A DNA stretch of 10,899 nucleotides from Verrucomicrobiota bacterium (lineage in GTDB: Bacteria > Verrucomicrobiota > Verrucomicrobiia > Limisphaerales > UBA1096): the NCBI GenBank assembly GCA_003972865.1, contig QOAX01000137.1, positions 1 to 10,899 of the forward strand, given 5' to 3'. Below the pieces are notes generated by a model. It was not told the origin of the DNA, ran no database searches, and saw only the letters and a program-made list of their open reading frames with translations. Positions 7,305-10,899 of the stretch are shown piece by piece. How positions within the stretch are numbered: the first letter of the stretch is position 1; every line of letters begins with the position of its first letter. The translations under genes and the position numbers were made by a program.

Positions 7305-7688
7305 GTGGAGATGGTTGAACTGAAGGGGTTGAACGTGGTCGTGGACCGGGTGGTGCACCAGCCGGACATGGCCACGCCGGAGGATCGGCCGCACTGCTTC
7401 GCCTACTTCATCACCATCCGCAACGACTCCGACATCACTGTCACCATCAAGGGCCGGAAATGGGTGGTCCACGAGGCGGACGGCAACAAGACCGTGGTCG
7501 AGGGCGACGGTGTCGTGGGGATGTTCCCCGAGTTGGCGCCGGGCGAGTCGTTTGACTATCACAGCTTCCACCTGTTTGGCGGCGACTGGGCGGTGGCGAC
7601 CGGTAGCTATATCGGCGTGGACGAGAACGGCCGCAGCGTGATCACCCGCATCCCGGAATTCCGGATGGAAGTGCCGGCGCAGCCGTAA
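7305..7688 (+). CDS. apaG: ApaG domain protein (DUF525)
   Basis: Up to 127 residues, close to the usual ApaG length. Family features seen are FAYFITIRND at 32-41, the GRKWVVHEADG segment at 50-60, EGDGVVGMFPELAPGESFDYHSF at 66-88 with the Gly-x-Gly-x-x-Gly loop, and the terminal IPEFRMEVP. ApaG is a small immunoglobulin-like beta-sandwich protein. It was first noted beside apaH in enterobacteria and its biochemical role is still unclear; no apaH is present here. Translation could begin at GTG 7305 or ATG 7311; the sequence does not decide. It lies 17 bases after yceI and probably shares its transcript. Its stop is three bases from the stop of the convergent broken gene. Confidence 0.92.
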   Translation: MEMVELKGLNVVVDRVVHQPDMATPEDRPHCFAYFITIRNDSDITVTIKGRKWVVHEADGNKTVVEGDGVVGMFPELAPGESFDYHSFHLFGGDWAVATGSYIGVDENGRSVITRIPEFRMEVPAQP

Positions 7689-7691
7689 CGG

Positions 7692-8098
7692 TCAATTCAG
7701 GCCAAGCACCTGGCCAAGCTCGTTTTTTCGATGCCAGGAAATGCCGAGCTGGTGGTGTATCCCATCGTTTACCGGCGCGGCGGCCGCTGCGTTTACAAAA
7801 CAGGCGTGCGCCCATTCAGGCTGATCCCGATCCAGCCAAGCTCGGCCGATTGAGACCCAGGCAAGGGCCGTGTCGTTGGAGTTTTCTGATAGGGTCTCGG
7901 CAGTGCGGACAATGCTCGAGATGGCGTTGAACAGTTCCGGGGCAGCCGATCAAGCCATGCCGTTTTTGTCCCGGCGTCGAGCAGCATCGCCCAGAGAAGC
8001 AGGCTTTTTTGTGCCCCCTCGGTCTCGTTGAACTCGAGATACTCCGCAGCCTTTTCCCAAAGTTGGTCGGGGGTCGGGCTGGTGGCTTCGTCTGGCAT
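7692..8098 (-). pseudogene. Small helical protein of unknown function, broken by a one-base frameshift
   Basis: From ATG 8098 the minus strand reads a protein-like start (DQLWEKAAEYLEFNETEGA, then LLLWAMLLDAGTKTAWLDRL). After the codons near 7943 that frame becomes a Pro/Arg/Ser-rich run. The -1 frame takes over with ELFNAISSIVRTAETLSENS, then ALAWVSIGRAWLDR and HHQLGISWHRKN, ending at TGA 7692-7694. Adding one G to the GGGG run at 7939-7942 (plus strand) joins the two as WLDRLPPELFNAISS and gives about 135 residues. The reconstructed protein looks mostly alpha-helical; I do not recognise it. It could be a true pseudogene or a sequencing error in a homopolymer. A programmed frameshift is unlikely because no slippery heptamer fits. 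It lies 40 bases downstream of the sialidase-like gene. Its last codons (LGQVLG) are a degenerate copy of the iterated palindrome. Confidence 0.75.
7699..7720. repeat. Degenerate double copy of the iterated palindrome
   Basis: GGCCAAGCACCTGGCCAAGC at 7700-7719 is a diverged form of the paired motif at 6225-6244. It forms the last codons of the broken gene and lies just past the apaG stop, so it sits between two converging genes. Confidence 0.6.
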
Positions 8099-8118
8099 GA
8101 GCCCGTGAGCGCGGATGT

Positions 8119-8134
8119 GCGCTTGGCCAAGCGC
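8119..8134. repeat. Iterated palindrome copy, extended to 16 bp (intergenic)
   Basis: GCGCTTGGCCAAGCGC is a perfect 16-bp palindrome four bases downstream of the sialidase-like gene's stop on the minus strand. In RNA it could fold as a six-pair stem with a GGCC loop. No T-tract follows in either direction, so a classical intrinsic terminator is not supported. Confidence 0.9.
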
Positions 8135-8138
8135 GTGA

Positions 8139-9290
8139 TTACTGCGGCCACTGGCCCTCGACGATCGGCTGTGTGCTTAGCTTGGCCGGGTCGATGACGA
8201 CGTGCTTGATGTTCGTGCGGTTGTGCGTGTAGGTCACGTGGACGTTGCCGTCGCTGGTCTGGATGACTGCCGGGTAGGAGTACTCGCCCGGTTGGTTTTC
8301 CAGCACGAGGGCGGCTTCCCACGTCTTGCCATCTTTCGAGACGGAGACGTTGAGCGGCGAGCGGCCGCGCCGGGTGTGGTTGTACACGAGCAGTGCGCGG
8401 CCGTCGGCCAGCACGGTGCCGTCCACCCCGGCGTTGGGGTTGGGCAACTGGGTGCGCATCATGCGGGTCCATTTCTTGCCGCTGTCGCTCGACCAGCACT
8501 CGGTGAGCCGGCCGGACTTGGTTCGGCAAAGCGCCTGAATCGACCCGTTCGGGTAGGCGAGCAGGGTGGGTTGGATGGCGGCGTAATCGAGCGGGGAGTT
8601 CAGCGGCTTGGTTTTGCTCCAGTAACGGTTCTGTATGTAGCGCTCCATCTGCACACGCCAGCCGGCGTCCTCAAGGCTCGAGCCGCAGAGCAGGGTGCCG
8701 TTGGCCAACTCGATGGGCTTGTTCTTCACCGGGCCGAGGTACCCCTCCGGCAGGCGGATTGGTTTCTCCCAGGTCAACCCGTCGTCCTTTGATTTTCGCA
8801 TCATGCCCCACCATTGCCTCGGATTGGGGCCGACCTTGTAGAATAACAGCAGCGTGCCGTTGGACTGCCTGAACAGCACCGGATTCCAGCAGGGATACTG
8901 GATGCGCCTGGCTGAGTCGACACCATCGGCGGCCGGCTTGGGAGCGGACCAGCCGCTGCCTTCGTTGCGCGACATCCAAATGACCACATCGTACGCACCT
9001 TCATCCGCGCCGCCAAACCAGGCGGTCACGATGCCGCCCTCGATCTCCGCAATGGTGGAGGCGTGCACACCGGCCACCGGCATTTTCTCGGCGATCATCT
9101 CGCCGCCGTACATTCCTGCCTGCTGCTCGAGGGAACCGGCCACATCGATTTCGACCGTCTCGGCCGGCGTCTCTACGGGGGCTTCCTTTGCAGGTGTCAC
9201 GGCTGCTTCCTGGGAAACAGCTGAGCCGGGTAGGGCCAGAATCGCAGCCGTCACGGCTACTATTGTCGCGTATTTAAGGTAGCGAATCAT
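8139..9290 (-). CDS. Secreted BNR-repeat (sialidase-fold) glycan-active protein
   Basis: A 383-residue exported protein starting at ATG 9290, chosen because it opens a signal peptide (core about 8-20, cleavage near SAVSQ at 23-27). The frame runs upstream to 9368 without such a signal. A Pro/Ala/Glu/Thr-rich linker near 30-48 precedes a six-bladed propeller of the BNR_2 type. Asp-box-like repeats are SKDDGLTW at 167-174, SSDSGKKW at 267-274 and SKDGKTW at 318-324. Other conserved-looking segments are GVHASTIAEIEGG, CWNPVLF, GPVKNKPIEL, PNPNAGVDG and EYSYPAVIQTSDGNVHVTY. The family is annotated as exo-sialidase, but I see no FRIP motif, and related propellers include other glycan hydrolases and lyases, so the substrate is open. 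It is first in a minus-strand pair with the broken gene downstream. Confidence 0.9.
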   Translation of the reverse strand: MIRYLKYATIVAVTAAILALPGSAVSQEAAVTPAKEAPVETPAETVEIDVAGSLEQQAGMYGGEMIAEKMPVAGVHASTIAEIEGGIVTAWFGGADEGAYDVVIWMSRNEGSGWSAPKPAADGVDSARRIQYPCWNPVLFRQSNGTLLLFYKVGPNPRQWWGMMRKSKDDGLTWEKPIRLPEGYLGPVKNKPIELANGTLLCGSSLEDAGWRVQMERYIQNRYWSKTKPLNSPLDYAAIQPTLLAYPNGSIQALCRTKSGRLTECWSSDSGKKWTRMMRTQLPNPNAGVDGTVLADGRALLVYNHTRRGRSPLNVSVSKDGKTWEAALVLENQPGEYSYPAVIQTSDGNVHVTYTHNRTNIKHVVIDPAKLSTQPIVEGQWPQ

Positions 9291-9471
9291 AATCGATCTT
9301 GGAGTGCAGAAACCTCGTTTTTGTTCAAACCAAACGCGCCTCCTTGCACGAGCGTCAATACTGCCCAAGAACGAGCCTGCGTCAATTCAGAAAATCCCAT
9401 TCCGGCCCCAAAACGCAAAAAAGTTGGCCAAACCGCCACTCTCAAGGCAGAATACGCCGCTTTTTTACGGG
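9291..9471. other. Divergent intergenic region between the sialidase-like gene and ptsH
   Basis: These 181 bases, more AT-rich than the genes around them, should hold promoters for both directions. I see no convincing -35/-10 pair. TTGGCCAA, the core of the iterated palindrome, occurs at 9424-9431 without the flanking C and G. The plus frame is open here and would extend HPr to 9304, but the composition does not look coding. Confidence 0.45.
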
Positions 9472-9765
9472 ATGAGCACCAGGAAAAACAATGATTCAAC
9501 GGTAAGCAGGGAGATGGTTGTGCAAAACCAACTGGGCCTCCACGCGCGCCCGGCGTCGATGTTTGTCAAGATGGCGACCCGGTTCAAGAGTGAGATTCTC
9601 GTCGCGAAAGAGGGCGAGGAGGTCAACGGCAAAAGCATCATGGGCCTGATGATGCTGGCCGCCGGCCCCGGCACCACGCTCACCGTCACCGCCGAGGGCA
9701 GCGACGCCGCCGAGGCTGTCAACGAGCTGGAGCAGCTTGTGAACCGCAACTTTGAGGAGGAATAA
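9472..9765 (+). CDS. ptsH: HPr-family phosphocarrier protein
   Basis: A 97-residue HPr-fold protein of the phosphotransferase system, which takes phosphate from enzyme I on a histidine. The active site is GLHARPA with His24 (His15 in standard numbering). The regulatory serine region is NGKSIMGLMMLAA with Ser55 (Ser46 in standard numbering), the residue HPr kinase modifies in many bacteria, so a regulatory role is possible. ATG 9472 is preferred over ATG 9514, because starting at 9514 would remove the first beta strand (VSREMVV). The result has about a ten-residue N-terminal extension over a typical HPr. No enzyme I, HPr kinase or EII gene is in the window. gatC starts 14 bases after its stop, suggesting a ptsH-gatC-gatA transcript. 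Confidence 0.94.
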   Translation: MSTRKNNDSTVSREMVVQNQLGLHARPASMFVKMATRFKSEILVAKEGEEVNGKSIMGLMMLAAGPGTTLTVTAEGSDAAEAVNELEQLVNRNFEEE

Positions 9766-9779
9766 CCCCGACCCTTCCC

Positions 9780-10067
9780 ATGGCCGACAACGATTTTGAC
9801 ATCCAATACGTCGCCAACCTGGCACGGATCGCCCTGTCGCCGGAGGAGGAGGCCAAGCTTGGCGCCCAACTCGGCGACATCCTCGGCTACGTGAAAAAAC
9901 TCGAGGAACTCGACGTCACCGACGTCGAGCCAATGGCCCACGCCGTGCCGCTGACCAACGTCCTGCGCGCCGATGAGGTGCAGCCGTCGATCCCGCAGGA
10001 AGCCGCCCTGGCCAACGCGCCCAAGCAGGCCAACGGCCTGTTCATCGTGCCCAAGATCGTCGAGTGA
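9780..10067 (+). CDS. gatC: Asp-tRNA(Asn)/Glu-tRNA(Gln) amidotransferase subunit C
   Basis: GatC, 95 residues, the standard length. It is the small subunit of GatCAB, wrapping around the GatA-GatB interface and stabilising the complex that converts misacylated Glu-tRNA(Gln) or Asp-tRNA(Asn) to the correct amide form. Family features are the N-terminal helix VANLARIALSPEEEAKLGAQL, the helix DILGYVKKLEELDVTDVEPM, then the extended segment NVLRADEVQPS and the C-terminal GLFIVPKIVE. A purine-rich AGGAGG at the end of ptsH lies about 19 bases before the ATG, rather far for a normal ribosome binding site. Its TGA shares one base with the gatA ATG, indicating coupling. gatB is not in the window. Confidence 0.97.
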   Translation: MADNDFDIQYVANLARIALSPEEEAKLGAQLGDILGYVKKLEELDVTDVEPMAHAVPLTNVLRADEVQPSIPQEAALANAPKQANGLFIVPKIVE

Positions 10068-10899
10068 TGCTGCACGAACTCACCCTCTCCGGCCTCACCG
10101 CCAAGCTCGCCGCCAAGGAGGTTTCCTCCCGCGAGGCGATGCAGGCCTGCCTCGACCGCATCGACGCCGTCGATGGCCAAGTCAATGCCTTCATGAGCAT
10201 CGACCGCGACGATGCGCTTGGCCAAGCGGACGCTGCCGACGCGGCCTTGGCCAAGGGCAACACTTACGCCGCTCAACCGCTGCTTGGCGTGCCGATTGCG
10301 CTGAAAGATTTATTTTGTGCCAAGGGTCAGCCGGCCAATTGCTCGTCGAAAATCCTCGGCGACTTCCGCTCGCCGTACGACGGCACGGTCGTCCGCAAAC
10401 TTCGCGAAGCCGGCGCGGTGTTGTTCGGCCGATTGAACATGGACGAATTCGCCATGGGCAGCTCGACGGAGAACTCGGCGTTTGGGCGCAGCAACAATCC
10501 GTGGGATTTGGAGCGGGTGCCGGGCGGTTCGAGCGGCGGCTGCGCGGCATCGGTCGTGGCGCAGGAATGTTTCGCCAGCATCGGCACCGACACCGGCGGC
10601 TCGATCCGCCAACCGGCGGCGCTGTGCGGCGGCGGCGGCCTCAAGCCGACGTACGGGCGCGTGTCGCGTTACGGCGTGGTGGCGTTTGCCTCGTCGCTTG
10701 ACCAAGTCGGCCCGTTGACGAAAGACGTGCGCGACTCGGCGACGCTGCTCGGCGCGATGTCCGGCCACGACCCACACGACTCAACCAGCGTGCCGACGGA
10801 CGTGCCGGATTACGCCGCCGGACTCGGCGGCGACCTCAAGGGAATCAAACTTGGCTTGCCCAAAGAATATCTCATCGACGGCATCGACCCCGAGGTGCG
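10067..10899 (+). CDS. gatA: Asp-tRNA(Asn)/Glu-tRNA(Gln) amidotransferase subunit A, 5' part (partial)
   Basis: GatA, open from ATG 10067 to the right edge (277 codons seen of roughly 480-490). It is the amidase subunit, releasing ammonia from glutamine for transamidation. The amidase-signature triad is intact: Lys80 in IALKD, cis-Ser155 in PGGSSGG, and nucleophile Ser179 in DTGGSIRQPA. These are each one residue above the published S. aureus positions (79, 154, 178), so there is no insertion before them. NMDEFAMGSSTENSAFG at 124-140 is also typical. One oddity is CGGGGLKPTYGRVSRYG: residues 188-191 are four glycines where other GatA have Gly-Val/Ile-Val-Gly. The start overlaps the gatC stop by one base. 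Two iterated palindromes lie in codons 50-64. Confidence 0.97.
   Translation, partial: MLHELTLSGLTAKLAAKEVSSREAMQACLDRIDAVDGQVNAFMSIDRDDALGQADAADAALAKGNTYAAQPLLGVPIALKDLFCAKGQPANCSSKILGDFRSPYDGTVVRKLREAGAVLFGRLNMDEFAMGSSTENSAFGRSNNPWDLERVPGGSSGGCAASVVAQECFASIGTDTGGSIRQPAALCGGGGLKPTYGRVSRYGVVAFASSLDQVGPLTKDVRDSATLLGAMSGHDPHDSTSVPTDVPDYAAGLGGDLKGIKLGLPKEYLIDGIDPEV
10216..10256. repeat. Two iterated palindrome copies within gatA
   Basis: GCTTGGCCAAGC at 10216-10227 is read as Leu-Gly-Gln-Ala, and CCTTGGCCAAGG at 10245-10256 as Ala-Leu-Ala-Lys-Gly. They fall in the helix before the amidase core, a part of GatA that varies between species. The protein spacing to the catalytic lysine is normal. 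Confidence 0.88.

Noticed and set aside
7939..7958. Programmed -1 frameshift in the small unknown gene
   Set aside because: No X-XXY-YYZ slippery heptamer fits the frame and no strong downstream structure is evident; a base lost from a G run is simpler.
8119..8134. The 16-bp palindrome as an ordinary intrinsic terminator
   Set aside because: The stem is short, no T-tract follows, and the same core occurs inside coding sequences where termination would be harmful.
8202..8792. Plus-strand open frame opposite the sialidase-like gene
   Set aside because: Antisense to Asp-box repeats that are clearly coding on the minus strand.
9304..9471. 56-residue upstream extension of HPr
   Set aside because: The stretch is AT-richer, not protein-like and lies in the divergent promoter region; ATG 9472 already includes the full HPr fold.
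2762..10256. Palindromes as ends of a transposon or miniature inverted-repeat element
   Set aside because: No transposase, no target duplications and no constant internal sequence; copies in acs and gatA do not lengthen the proteins.

Overview
The window looks like a chromosomal segment of a Gram-negative bacterium of about 60% GC (estimated by eye), most plausibly from the Planctomycetota-Verrucomicrobiota group, with Verrucomicrobiota favoured. This is inference. It rests on a formylglycine sulfatase with a signal peptide, a secreted BNR/sialidase-fold protein, a ceramidase-like protein, weak or absent Shine-Dalgarno sequences before most genes, and a stand-alone HPr next to gatCA. No tRNA, rRNA, CRISPR array, transposase or phage gene is visible.

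Layout, left to right. (1) 1-798 (+): 3' part of a neutral-ceramidase-like gene. (2) 909-2701 (+): a two-gene ABC-2 exporter, ATPase then permease, overlapping by one base. (3) 2781-6282 (-): acetyl-CoA synthetase and, upstream of it on the same strand, a secreted sulfatase. (4) 6377-7688 (+): a coupled cluster of a small two-helix membrane protein, a YceI-family periplasmic protein and ApaG. (5) 7692-9290 (-): a secreted BNR/sialidase-like protein followed by a small unknown gene broken by a one-base frameshift. (6) 9472-10899 (+): HPr, gatC and the first 277 codons of gatA, which runs off the right edge.

The most unusual feature belongs to no gene. The perfect palindrome CTTGGCCAAG, usually inside GCTTGGCCAAGC, occurs eight times in 10.9 kb, where roughly 0.01 is expected for a random 10-mer of this composition. 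The copies lie in intergenic DNA and inside conserved genes (acs, sulfatase, gatA). In genes they are read in all three frames, as LGQ, LAK or TWP. In acs and gatA the protein spacing around the copies matches known homologues, so the palindrome appears to have arisen by substitution under DNA-level pressure rather than by insertion. It behaves like a highly iterated palindrome, comparable in kind to HIP1 of cyanobacteria.

Functionally the window mixes housekeeping genes (Acs, GatCA, HPr, ApaG) with a scattered secreted degradative set (sulfatase, BNR/sialidase-like, ceramidase-like). That set would suit a heterotroph using sulfated glycans or glycolipids, but nothing here proves the enzymes share a substrate.
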